From the NCBI RefSeq assembly GCF_001659785.1, contig NZ_CP015961.1:3410001-3474000 (forward strand): 64,000 nt of DNA, given 5' to 3'. Shown piece after piece: positions 33,630-41,253 of this stretch. Under the pieces are notes generated by a model. The model saw only the letters and a list, made by a program, of their open reading frames with translations, searched no databases and was not told the DNA's origin. The stretch is from Dietzia timorensis (GTDB lineage: Bacteria; Actinomycetota; Actinomycetes; Mycobacteriales; Mycobacteriaceae). Position 1 is the stretch's first letter. Every line of letters begins with the position of its first letter. A program made the position numbers and the translations under genes.

Positions 33630-34199
33630 ATGACCACCACAAACGCTCAGCCACGCAGCCTCGTCATCTCGCAGAACTGCACGCTCGACGGGTCGATCGA
33701 GATGCTCGGCGAATGGTTCGATCCGCAGGAGAGCGACCAAGGAGAGCTCGATCAGCTCCTCGCCGAAAGTGAGCGCTGCGACGCCCTCCTCCTCGGCCGG
33801 CAGACATTCGAAGATTTCCGGAGTTACTGGCCCAATGTGGAGAACGACCAGACCGGGATCACCGACGACCTCAACGCCCAGGACAAGTTCGTCGTGTCCT
33901 CGACGATGACCGATCCGCAGTGGTCTCGAACGACGATTTTCTCCGGAGACTGGGAGCGCCAGGTCCGCGACCTCAAGCAACAGGGCGGCGGCGACATCGT
34001 CGTCACCGGCAGCATCAAGCTGTGCCATGCACTGATCGAAGCCGGGCTCGTCGACGAATTCCGCCTGTACCTCTACCCCGCAGTTCAGGGGCGCGGACGG
34101 CGTCTCTTCCCCGAGGGGTTCGAATCGGATTCACTCTCCCTCGTCGAGAGTCACCCCTTCGCCAACGGCCACGTGGAGCTGATCTACCGCGCCGCCTAG
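33630..34199 (+). CDS. Dihydrofolate reductase-like / RibD C-terminal domain protein
   Basis: A 189-residue single-domain protein of the RibD_C/DHFR-like fold. Seen are the N-terminal strand SLVISQNCTLDGSIEM, the LLLGRQTFEDFRSYWP block, DKFVVSSTM, the NADPH-loop GGGDIVVTGSIKLCHALIEAGLVDEFRLYLYPAVQGRGRRLF. Such YyaP/YwjB-type proteins are common and rarely have known substrates. It is followed by the VOC protein gene 68 bases later. Confidence 0.88.
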   Translation: MTTTNAQPRSLVISQNCTLDGSIEMLGEWFDPQESDQGELDQLLAESERCDALLLGRQTFEDFRSYWPNVENDQTGITDDLNAQDKFVVSSTMTDPQWSRTTIFSGDWERQVRDLKQQGGGDIVVTGSIKLCHALIEAGLVDEFRLYLYPAVQGRGRRLFPEGFESDSLSLVESHPFANGHVELIYRAA

Positions 34200-34267
34200 A
34201 ACGGTGGCAGACCCCAAACTCCGCTGCCACAATGACGAACGTCCCCAGCAGGAAGGGAAATTCCGCC

Positions 34268-34693
34268 ATGCCCACCGACGCCATGACTGCCTACCACGTG
34301 TGCTTCGCGGTGCCTGACCTCGAGGCGGCGATGGGCGAGCTCTCCGCCGCGCTCGGCGTCCGCTGGGGCGAGCCGATTCGTGGACGTCTGGAGACGTGGG
34401 ACTATTCGCTGGTTTTCTCTCGCGAGGCTCCCCACATCGAGCTGATCAGCAGCGTGCCCGGCTCGCCTTGGGAGACCGATTCCCCGCACTTCCACCACAT
34501 GGGGTTCTGGGCCAACTGCCTCGACGCGACGCTGGATAAATGGCATGACGCCGGCGGGGAGATGTTCTACGATTCCCGGCCGGCGGGCCGCAGCTTCGGC
34601 TACGTCGACCTCCCCGCCTCCGGCGTGCGCGTCGAAGCGGTCGACGAAGCACAGCGCGCGTCCTTCCTCTCCACCTGGGCGGGCGGAAACTAG
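34268..34693 (+). CDS. VOC (glyoxalase/bleomycin-resistance) family protein
   Basis: A 141-residue vicinal-oxygen-chelate protein with two beta-alpha-beta-beta-beta modules: AYHVCFAVPDLEAAMGELSAALGVRWGEP and HFHHMGFWANCLDATLDKWHDAGGEMFYDSRP. Metal-ligand candidates are His in YHVCF, Glu in HIELIS and His in HHMGF. GGAAGGGA precedes the ATG at 34268. The substrate is unknown; the DHFR-like gene upstream may be cotranscribed. Confidence 0.88.
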   Translation: MPTDAMTAYHVCFAVPDLEAAMGELSAALGVRWGEPIRGRLETWDYSLVFSREAPHIELISSVPGSPWETDSPHFHHMGFWANCLDATLDKWHDAGGEMFYDSRPAGRSFGYVDLPASGVRVEAVDEAQRASFLSTWAGGN

Positions 34694-35457
34694 CGCGCCA
34701 GCGCTTCGAGGTACTCGGCGAACGTGATGTCGTCAACGATGCCGTCGCCCGGCACGAGTCCACCTTTCGCGATCGCCGAACCCATGTACGGCGCGGATCC
34801 CACGAAGCGCGGCGACTTACCGGCGACGTTCCCGATCTCCGCGAGCTGCCGCTTGACGAAATCCGCCGCGTACCCGGATTCCGGCCCTCGGATGGAGAGA
34901 GTCCTTCCCTCCGATTGATCGCCAGACACGGCCGCGTCGACGAGCAATGACGCCACCCGATCGGCGGACACCGGGGCCATCATCATTTTCGGCAGCAACG
35001 CGACCGGCCCGACCGCCGCCATTCCCACGAGAACCTCGAGGAACTGGAACCACTGGGTAGAGCGCACCACCACGCAGTCCGCAAAGCTTTCGAGGTACAC
35101 ACGTTCTTGGGCGGCTTTACCTTTGTAGTAGCCGAATATCTTGTTGACCTCTGGGTCGGCGGCGCCGGCAATCGACAAGCACACCAGTCGCTCCACGCCG
35201 GCGTCGCGCGCCGCAGCGACGACGTTGCGCGAGGTCCGGCTGAAGTAGTCACTTGCCTTCTTCGCGCTCAGTGACATCATGTTGAGGCAATCGATCGCGG
35301 CATCCGCACCGGTAAACGCGGCGCCGAGTCCCTCGCCCGAGTAGACGTCGACACCGGCCGATCTGCTCACCGGCACCAGCTCGTGCCCCTGACGTCGCAC
35401 GTTCTGCGCCACCCTGGAGCCCATCTCGCCCGTCGCACCGAGCACCGCAATTCTCAT
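34690..35457 (-). CDS. NAD(P)-binding NmrA-like atypical short-chain dehydrogenase
   Basis: A 255-residue Rossmann protein. The N terminus MRIAVLGATGEMGSRVAQNVRRQGHELVPVSRS has the GATGxxG motif of atypical SDRs, followed by DAAIDCLN and VERLVCLSIAGAADP. The usual YxxxK is represented by YYKGKAAQE. Such NmrA/YwnB-like proteins bind NAD(P) as redox sensors or reductases. It is convergent with, and touches, the VOC gene. Confidence 0.87.
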   Translation of the reverse strand: MRIAVLGATGEMGSRVAQNVRRQGHELVPVSRSAGVDVYSGEGLGAAFTGADAAIDCLNMMSLSAKKASDYFSRTSRNVVAAARDAGVERLVCLSIAGAADPEVNKIFGYYKGKAAQERVYLESFADCVVVRSTQWFQFLEVLVGMAAVGPVALLPKMMMAPVSADRVASLLVDAAVSGDQSEGRTLSIRGPESGYAADFVKRQLAEIGNVAGKSPRFVGSAPYMGSAIAKGGLVPGDGIVDDITFAEYLEALAR

Positions 35458-35634
35458 GCCCTCAGGCTACGCCGATCGCATCGCCACCAGTACCCTGCTA
35501 GAGCGGCACACCTGGGCATTCCTGCCCGCACCGCCCGAGAACCGAAATATTCCAGTGGTATGTTCGAAGCGCCGAGAGCGCGCGCACACCGACAACGCCC
35601 ACCCAACCGGCAGCCACAGAGAGAGGACGAACGT

Positions 35635-35673
35635 ATGTCGACCGATCTCTTGCGCTGCTCCCCGGCGACGTGA
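35635..35673 (+). CDS. 12-codon upstream ORF coupled to the next gene
   Basis: An ATG preceded by the strong site GAGAGAGGA opens a 12-residue frame, MSTDLLRCSPAT, that ends in TGA overlapping the GTG of the membrane protein gene (GTGA, 35670-35673). The larger gene has no site of its own, so its translation probably depends on this leader. A one-base error joining the two frames is an alternative. Confidence 0.5.
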   Translation: MSTDLLRCSPAT

Positions 35674-36131
35674 GCGCACCGCGCCGACGTGCGCCCCGCG
35701 CTCCCGCACTCTGCGCCGTCCTGGCATTCGCGGGCTTCGCCGTCATCCTCATCGGTTCGTCTTCCGATACGTTGAGTGAATCGGTAATACTCACACTATT
35801 TTTGTTGAGCGGCGTGAGTTTCGCATCGAGGTTCCTGTGGTCGCGGGCAAGGAGTCGCGGTCTGTACGTAGTCCCGCGGGACTCGGCCGCGTTCCGCCCC
35901 GAACGACTGTTTCTACTGATGACGGCGGTGTTGGGCATCGCGCTCGGGGCGCACGTGCTCGGCGGTGGCCCCCGGGACACAGATCTCGAGGCATGGCTGT
36001 TCTCCGCCGCGTACCTGATCCCGCTCATCGACATCTACGGGTTCGCGTGGAAAAAGCTGCGAGCGAATTCGCTCAGCGGCAGTTATTCGGTCGCCTGGCC
36101 GGACGCGCCGCACGGTCGGCATACGCTCTAA
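35670..36131 (+). CDS. Hypothetical membrane protein
   Basis: A 153-residue protein with four hydrophobic helices (about residues 12-30, 38-55, 82-100 and 108-125) and a basic N terminus. No family is recognised. It starts at a GTG inside the end of a 12-codon upstream frame (see 35635). The C-terminal tail is hydrophilic. A LysR gene follows 46 bases later on the same strand. Confidence 0.6.
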   Translation: MSAPRRRAPRAPALCAVLAFAGFAVILIGSSSDTLSESVILTLFLLSGVSFASRFLWSRARSRGLYVVPRDSAAFRPERLFLLMTAVLGIALGAHVLGGGPRDTDLEAWLFSAAYLIPLIDIYGFAWKKLRANSLSGSYSVAWPDAPHGRHTL

Positions 36132-36177
36132 CCCCGCTGCGCCCCGTCGGCCGGTCGTCACCCCTAGCGGGCATCAT

Positions 36178-37113
36178 GTGGTGGTGAGCGGATTTAGTGC
36201 AGAGCCAACCGGTGTCGGCCGCATCGACGTGACACGACTGTGCCGGATCTTCGTCGCCGTCGCAGAACATCGCAGCTTCGGCCTGGCCGCGGATTACCTC
36301 GGACTCAGCCAACCCTCGGTATCGCAGAGCATCCGGCGCTTCGAAGCACAGATAGGTTTCGAGGTGTTCCGCCGTACCCGCGATGGCGCGGTACTCAGCG
36401 AAGAAGGGCGCCAGCTGCTCCCATTGGCCCGGGTCGTCGTGCGCGATGTGGATAGTTTTGAGCTCGCGGCGACCCAGCTCGCCTCGGACCGAGATTCCAT
36501 CTCCATCGGCGTCGGACTCGCCGCCCCGGCATGGGTCGCTGCGGCAGCCGCCCGCGCGGCGTCGTCCCTGGCCACCAGGGTCGCTGTCGAACGCGGCGCG
36601 GATTCCGCCCTGATCGAGAAGGTCGAGACCGGAGAGCTCTCCGCGGTGATCGTCGAGTTCCCTTCGCCGCTCGGCGATCTCGTCAAGGGGGTTGGGCATG
36701 TCGCCGAGCGCCGGCTCGCGATTCCCGAAGGGCGCGCTTCCGCGGCGTCGACGCGGACACCGTGGTCCGAGGTCAGCGGGCTTGATCTCGCCATAACACC
36801 TCGTGCATTGGGGCCGGCGGCCTGGGATCAGCTCACCGATCGCCTCACAGACGCCGCCGGGCCACGCTCGATCACCGAGGTCGAAGCGACTGATCACCTT
36901 TTGCCCGCCGTGGCGGGGAGGACGTGTTTCGCGGTGGTCGACGCGAGCGCAACAGCGTTGCCGGGCACTACGCTCGTGCCATTACCCGCGACGTTCTCGG
37001 CCCAATATCGCGTGCTCGTCCATCCCGACCGCCAGGTGGCCGCCGACGGAACGGACGTGCGTTCTGTCCTCGACCGCGGGGTACGCCGAGCGAACCCACA
37101 GGTCCGGGAATAA
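36178..37113 (+). CDS. LysR family transcriptional regulator
   Basis: A regulator of up to 311 residues with the LysR helix-turn-helix TRLCRIFVAVAEHRSFGLAADYLGLSQPSVSQSIRRFEAQIGFEVFRRTRDG and a degenerate effector domain. Several GTG starts are possible (36178, 36181, 36184); a GTG at 36229 would begin at the usual LysR position. It lies 10 bases before the beta-lactamase-fold gene and in the same direction, unlike the divergent ampR-ampC arrangement, so cotranscription is more likely than classic divergent control. Confidence 0.9.
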   Translation: MVVSGFSAEPTGVGRIDVTRLCRIFVAVAEHRSFGLAADYLGLSQPSVSQSIRRFEAQIGFEVFRRTRDGAVLSEEGRQLLPLARVVVRDVDSFELAATQLASDRDSISIGVGLAAPAWVAAAAARAASSLATRVAVERGADSALIEKVETGELSAVIVEFPSPLGDLVKGVGHVAERRLAIPEGRASAASTRTPWSEVSGLDLAITPRALGPAAWDQLTDRLTDAAGPRSITEVEATDHLLPAVAGRTCFAVVDASATALPGTTLVPLPATFSAQYRVLVHPDRQVAADGTDVRSVLDRGVRRANPQVRE

Positions 37114-37123
37114 ACGAGGCGAT

Positions 37124-38026
37124 ATGGACGACACGACGCGAACAATCCGAAACCTGCTCGCCGAGGCAGGCTGCGATGGCTGGTGCCATGCCCAGGTCAT
37201 AGGCGATCCCGGAACGGGAATCGGTCTCCGCTCGAGCGCCCCAGTCGTCATCTCGTCGATGTACAAGGTGCACCTCATGGTTGCCGCATGCCGATCCAAC
37301 CAACAGGGCCTGCTCGACTTCGACCGCAGAATTCGTGTCGAGCCGGGGCGTTACGCACCCGGCCCCACCGGCTTCGCGCTGTTTTCCGACGTCGTCGAGG
37401 TTTCCCTCCGCGATGTGGTCCGATCGATGATCACCGTGTCGGACAATACATCGGCAGGGATCGTCTACGAACTGCTCCCCTCCGGCGCACTCGAAGACAC
37501 TCTGTCCAGACTGGAATTGACCGCGGCGCGCATCTTCCCCCACCCCGGCGAGCGCTCGATACCCGCATCGGCCGAGCCGGGCGCCACTGCCGCCGAGGAC
37601 GCGGCGTACGTGATTGCCGCGTTCGCCGCCGACGATGCCGGCACCGAGTTCGACCCGGCGTACTACTCACAGTCGACCACCGCAGAAATGTGCACGGTCC
37701 TCGATCTCATCTGGACGGACACTGCCGCCGACGCCGCACAATGCGCCTTCATGCGGCAACTGCTTGCCGAGCAGGTGTGGCGCCACCGCGTCGCCTCCGG
37801 ATTCTCCCCGCGCAGATTCGAAGTCGCGGGGAAGACGGGAACGATCGATCGCGTCCGGGCGGAAACCTCGGTCGTCACCCCATCCGGTGAGCGCCCGATC
37901 GCCCTCTCGATCGTCACGAGGGCGGCGCGTGCCGAGCCCGAACTCCCCGAGGTCGATAGGACCATCGGCCGAATCGCCCGGGTTCTTGTCGACGCACTCC
38001 GACAAAGACACGACCTGCACGTATAA
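37124..38026 (+). CDS. Class A beta-lactamase-fold serine hydrolase without signal peptide
   Basis: A 300-residue protein with the active-site motifs of serine beta-lactamases and DD-peptidases: SMYK (Ser about 45), SDN in MITVSDNTSAG (about 106), and KTG in VAGKTGTID (about 237). GAGG precedes the ATG. There is no signal peptide; the first 40 residues are hydrophilic. In the omega-loop region (ERSIPASAEPGATAAEDAA) the Glu166-type R-x-E-x-x-L-N motif is not evident, so efficient deacylation of beta-lactams is doubtful. It lies between a LysR gene and a penicillin-binding lipoprotein. Function is unproven. Confidence 0.85.
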   Translation: MDDTTRTIRNLLAEAGCDGWCHAQVIGDPGTGIGLRSSAPVVISSMYKVHLMVAACRSNQQGLLDFDRRIRVEPGRYAPGPTGFALFSDVVEVSLRDVVRSMITVSDNTSAGIVYELLPSGALEDTLSRLELTAARIFPHPGERSIPASAEPGATAAEDAAYVIAAFAADDAGTEFDPAYYSQSTTAEMCTVLDLIWTDTAADAAQCAFMRQLLAEQVWRHRVASGFSPRRFEVAGKTGTIDRVRAETSVVTPSGERPIALSIVTRAARAEPELPEVDRTIGRIARVLVDALRQRHDLHV

Positions 38027-38095
38027 CCCAGTACAATGCCGAATCGGGTGCCGAGAGTATTGCCGAACTCGAACCACCCCTGTTTTTTGGACACT

Positions 38096-39892
38096 ATGCG
38101 TCCAAGCACACCAATTTCCGCCGTCTCGCTCGCCTTCGTCGTTGGGTTTACCTCCGGCTGCAGCGCGCTCAACCCATTCGACAATCCGCGCCAGGACAGG
38201 GTCGAGGAGCTCGCCGATGCGTTACACGCGAAGGATTTCGCTCGTGCGGCGTCATTGACGAACGATCCGCTGACTGCGGAGGCGGATATCAGAAAGACGT
38301 TCGACAATGTGGGCGATTCCGCTCTCGACATCGACGTACCGGACATCGACGGTGGCGCACGCAGTTACTCGCTGTCGAACACGTGGACCTTGCCAAACGG
38401 CCAAACAGCGCACAGCGAAGGTGCGCTGGACTTCGCACTCGATGGACGCTCGGAGGAGATCAAGTGGTCACCCGCGCTCTTCGACGGCCGCCTCGGTACC
38501 GGCGGGCACCTCACCTTCGCCGAGAATAAGACCTTGACCACCCCCATCGTCGACCGGCACGGCATTCCGATCATGGAGTGGAGCACCGTCACGGCGATCT
38601 CCATCGACTCGAGAACTCCGGAAAATTCGCTCGACGCTTTGGCCGAAACAACGTCGTCGATCGATCCCTCGATTACCGCTGATGGTTTCCGAGCGCAGCT
38701 CGACGCTGAGGAACCGGGTACACGGTTCGCGGCCCTTTCGCTGCGCGAAGACGACATCGCGCCGCTACGCTCAACAATTGAACAACTGGAAGGTGTCACA
38801 CTCAGCGAGCAAGGAAAACTCCTCGGCTCCGATCCGAAAATCAGCTCGCCAGCCTTCGCCGGTCTGCCCGAATACTGGACCGACAAGCTGGATGACGGCG
38901 CCGGCTGGTCATTCTCGGGAACCGGACCCGCAGGGTCATTCGATATTGCCGCCGAGCGCCCCAACGAACTCCCGTCGATCCGTACGAGTATCGACGTTCC
39001 GATCCAGGCCGCAGCCCAGAAGGCAGTGGACGCCCGACAAGAGCCCGCTGTGATCGTCGCGGTGGAGCCGACAAGCGGCGGCATTCTCGGCGTCGCGCAG
39101 AACGACTCCGCTTCAGCGCAAGGCCCCATCGCGTTGTCCGGCTCATTTCCTCCCGGTTCCACATTCAAGACCGTGACGACTGCAGCCGCGCTTGGCACAG
39201 GTGCCGCCGATCCCGACACCGTCCTGCCATGTCCGGCGCAGACAACGGTCGACGGCCGAGCCATACCAAATGACGAGAACTTCGATCTCGGCGACGTGCC
39301 ACTCCATACCGCCTTCGCCCAGTCGTGCAACACGACACAGGCAATACTGTCGGCCGATCTCGGGGCTGACGACATGAAGGACACCGCGGCTCAGCTCGGG
39401 CTCGGAGTGGATTTCGACGCTCCCGGAATCACCACGATCACTGGTCAGGTGCCGGTCACGAAGAACGGGCCCGAACGGGTCGAGGCCGCCATCGGACAAG
39501 GAACTGTGACGGCCAGTCCGTTCGGCATTGCGCTCATGGAGGCAGCTGTGGCCAATGGTGGTTCCGTCGTTCCCCCGTGGTTGATTGACGGCGAGGACAC
39601 AAAGGCTTCGGCATCTCCCCAGCCGATGGATCCGAAGTTTGCCGAGTCACTGAGTGCGATGATGCAGGAGACCGTGTCCTCGGGCACTGCGAGTTCACTC
39701 GCACGATTCGAAGGCTTAGGTGGCAAGACCGGCACCGCCGAGGTCGATGGCAAGTCCGCTCACGGATGGTTTGCGGGCATCGTCGACAACGTCGCCTTCT
39801 GCGCATTTATCGAAGGCGCAGACAGCTCCGGGCCTGCAGTAACGATGAGTGGAGACTTTCTGGACAACGCCGGAGAAGCGATCTACCGGTGA
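38096..39892 (+). CDS. Penicillin-binding lipoprotein (class B, MecA-N/NTF2-like)
   Basis: A 598-residue class B penicillin-binding protein. The ATG at 38096 starts a signal peptide with lipobox GFTSGC. Residues about 25-140 match the NTF2-like MecA_N region (RVEELADALHAKDFARAASLTNDP), a dimer domain follows, and the transpeptidase holds SxxK in GSTFKTV (about 355), SxN in QSCNTTQ (about 410) and KTG in GGKTGTAE (about 543), followed by HGWFAGI. It resembles mycobacterial PbpLipo (Rv2864c). It should cross-link peptidoglycan at the outer face of the membrane. It is 69 bases after the beta-lactamase-fold gene. Confidence 0.92.
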   Translation: MRPSTPISAVSLAFVVGFTSGCSALNPFDNPRQDRVEELADALHAKDFARAASLTNDPLTAEADIRKTFDNVGDSALDIDVPDIDGGARSYSLSNTWTLPNGQTAHSEGALDFALDGRSEEIKWSPALFDGRLGTGGHLTFAENKTLTTPIVDRHGIPIMEWSTVTAISIDSRTPENSLDALAETTSSIDPSITADGFRAQLDAEEPGTRFAALSLREDDIAPLRSTIEQLEGVTLSEQGKLLGSDPKISSPAFAGLPEYWTDKLDDGAGWSFSGTGPAGSFDIAAERPNELPSIRTSIDVPIQAAAQKAVDARQEPAVIVAVEPTSGGILGVAQNDSASAQGPIALSGSFPPGSTFKTVTTAAALGTGAADPDTVLPCPAQTTVDGRAIPNDENFDLGDVPLHTAFAQSCNTTQAILSADLGADDMKDTAAQLGLGVDFDAPGITTITGQVPVTKNGPERVEAAIGQGTVTASPFGIALMEAAVANGGSVVPPWLIDGEDTKASASPQPMDPKFAESLSAMMQETVSSGTASSLARFEGLGGKTGTAEVDGKSAHGWFAGIVDNVAFCAFIEGADSSGPAVTMSGDFLDNAGEAIYR

Positions 39893-39923
39893 CCGGTTCC
39901 GATCACCGGGCATACTGGGAGGC

Positions 39924-40265
39924 GTGAACGCGCTCAACTATGTCCGCAATGTCGTCGCCACCCGCGCGCAGGTCTCGCAGCCCGTGCTCACCGCGAAGGT
40001 GCTGTCCAAGCTCACCGGGAGTAGCTCGGGCTCCACGTCCTCCCATGGCCCACGGTTCGACCCCGGCGCCTCGGCGATCGCGCAGGCGAACACCGTGGCC
40101 GGCGCGCTTAATTTCCCGAGCGCGGCCGAGGTGAGTCGCACCGACGGGATTCTCGCGGCGCGCCGCGCCGCAGCCCCGGCCTCGCCGGGCGTTTTTCCCG
40201 AAACCCGCATCCCCTTTGGCGAGGAGAACACGGACTCCGACGTCACTGGCGAGCAGGGCGCGTAG
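39924..40265 (+). CDS. Hypothetical protein
   Basis: A 113-residue soluble protein from a GTG preceded by GGGAGG at very short spacing. The first 30 residues (VNALNYVRNVVATRAQVSQPVLTAKVLSKL) could form an amphipathic helix; the rest is Ser/Gly/Ala/Pro-rich and probably disordered. No family is recognised. It follows the penicillin-binding protein by 31 bases on the same strand and may be cotranscribed. It converges with the lipid kinase gene 10 bases away. Confidence 0.5.
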   Translation: MNALNYVRNVVATRAQVSQPVLTAKVLSKLTGSSSGSTSSHGPRFDPGASAIAQANTVAGALNFPSAAEVSRTDGILAARRAAAPASPGVFPETRIPFGEENTDSDVTGEQGA

Positions 40266-40275
40266 CCACACGCAG

Positions 40276-41253
40276 TTACGGCGGGGGCACGAGGTACCGC
40301 CCCGCGCCGGGCACGACCTCGACGTCCATCGGGAGCGGACCCCAGCGGTCGCCGTCGGCGTAGCCGTTGACCCCCTCCATCTCGATGCGCACGTGCTTCG
40401 CACGGTACGTGCTCACGCCCTCTTCCTCGACGAACGAGCCGGTAAAGATCTTCCCGAACTTCGACGCCGCGCGGAAGCGATTCATGCGCTCGAGCACGGT
40501 CACGTCGAACAGCCCGTCGTGGTGGTCGGCGTCGGGACAGATCCGCATGCCGCCGCCATAGGTGGCCGTATTGCCGACCGCGATGAGTGTCAACGGCTCG
40601 GTGAGCTCGGTGGTGTGGTCGAGCACGATCCTCGCCGGAATCGAGTGGAAGTTGAAGAACTCGAGCGCGATCGCGAGGTTGTAGCGCATCTGCCCGCGCG
40701 GCCATGTGATGGTGTTCGTCCGGTCGGACACGCGCGAATCGAAGCCGGCGCACGCGATCGTCCCGAACCAGTAGGGGTCGGCATCCGGCTCCCCTGCCGG
40801 GCGGATCACGCCGAGGTCGGTGGTGGTGAAAAAGCCTTTCGCGATGACGTCGCACGCGCGTTTCGTGTCGGTCGGGATTCGGTATTCACGGGCGTGGTCA
40901 TTGCCCGTCCCGGCGGGGATGATCCCCAACGGCTTCCCACTTTGCGCCTGCGCCTGCAGCGCCAGCCCGATGAGACCGTCTCCGCCGCACGCCACCACAG
41001 CGTCGATCGAGGGATCCGCGATGGCGTCCGCGGCCAGCGCCTGCGAGGCCTCGCCGCTATCGCCCTCGATCGAGGAGACCTCGATGTCCAGCTCCGCGAA
41101 CCGTCGGCGCGCCTTCGCGCCGACGGCCTTCGCCGAACCCAGGCCGGCTGCGGGATTGGTGAGGAGCGCGATTCGCCGGATCGGCGTCTCTCCCCACTTG
41201 TCCTGCGCTGCGGAGGTTCCAGCCGCGTCACTGGTGTCCTTCTCCGCCGTCAT
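40276..41253 (-). CDS. Diacylglycerol kinase family lipid kinase
   Basis: A 325-residue DGK-catalytic-domain kinase. The nucleotide loop is LLTNPAAGLGSAK, the ATP-binding motif VVACGGDGLIGLAL, and the conserved GIIPAGTGNDHAREYRIP follows, then FGTIACAGFDSRV and the C-terminal beta sandwich ending DGDRWGPLPMDVEVVPGAG. These enzymes phosphorylate diacylglycerol or a related lipid alcohol at the membrane. The ATG overlaps the stop of the FAD-linked oxidase (ATGA, 41250-41253), a pairing that is common in mycolate actinobacteria. Confidence 0.92.
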   Translation of the reverse strand: MTAEKDTSDAAGTSAAQDKWGETPIRRIALLTNPAAGLGSAKAVGAKARRRFAELDIEVSSIEGDSGEASQALAADAIADPSIDAVVACGGDGLIGLALQAQAQSGKPLGIIPAGTGNDHAREYRIPTDTKRACDVIAKGFFTTTDLGVIRPAGEPDADPYWFGTIACAGFDSRVSDRTNTITWPRGQMRYNLAIALEFFNFHSIPARIVLDHTTELTEPLTLIAVGNTATYGGGMRICPDADHHDGLFDVTVLERMNRFRAASKFGKIFTGSFVEEEGVSTYRAKHVRIEMEGVNGYADGDRWGPLPMDVEVVPGAGRYLVPPP

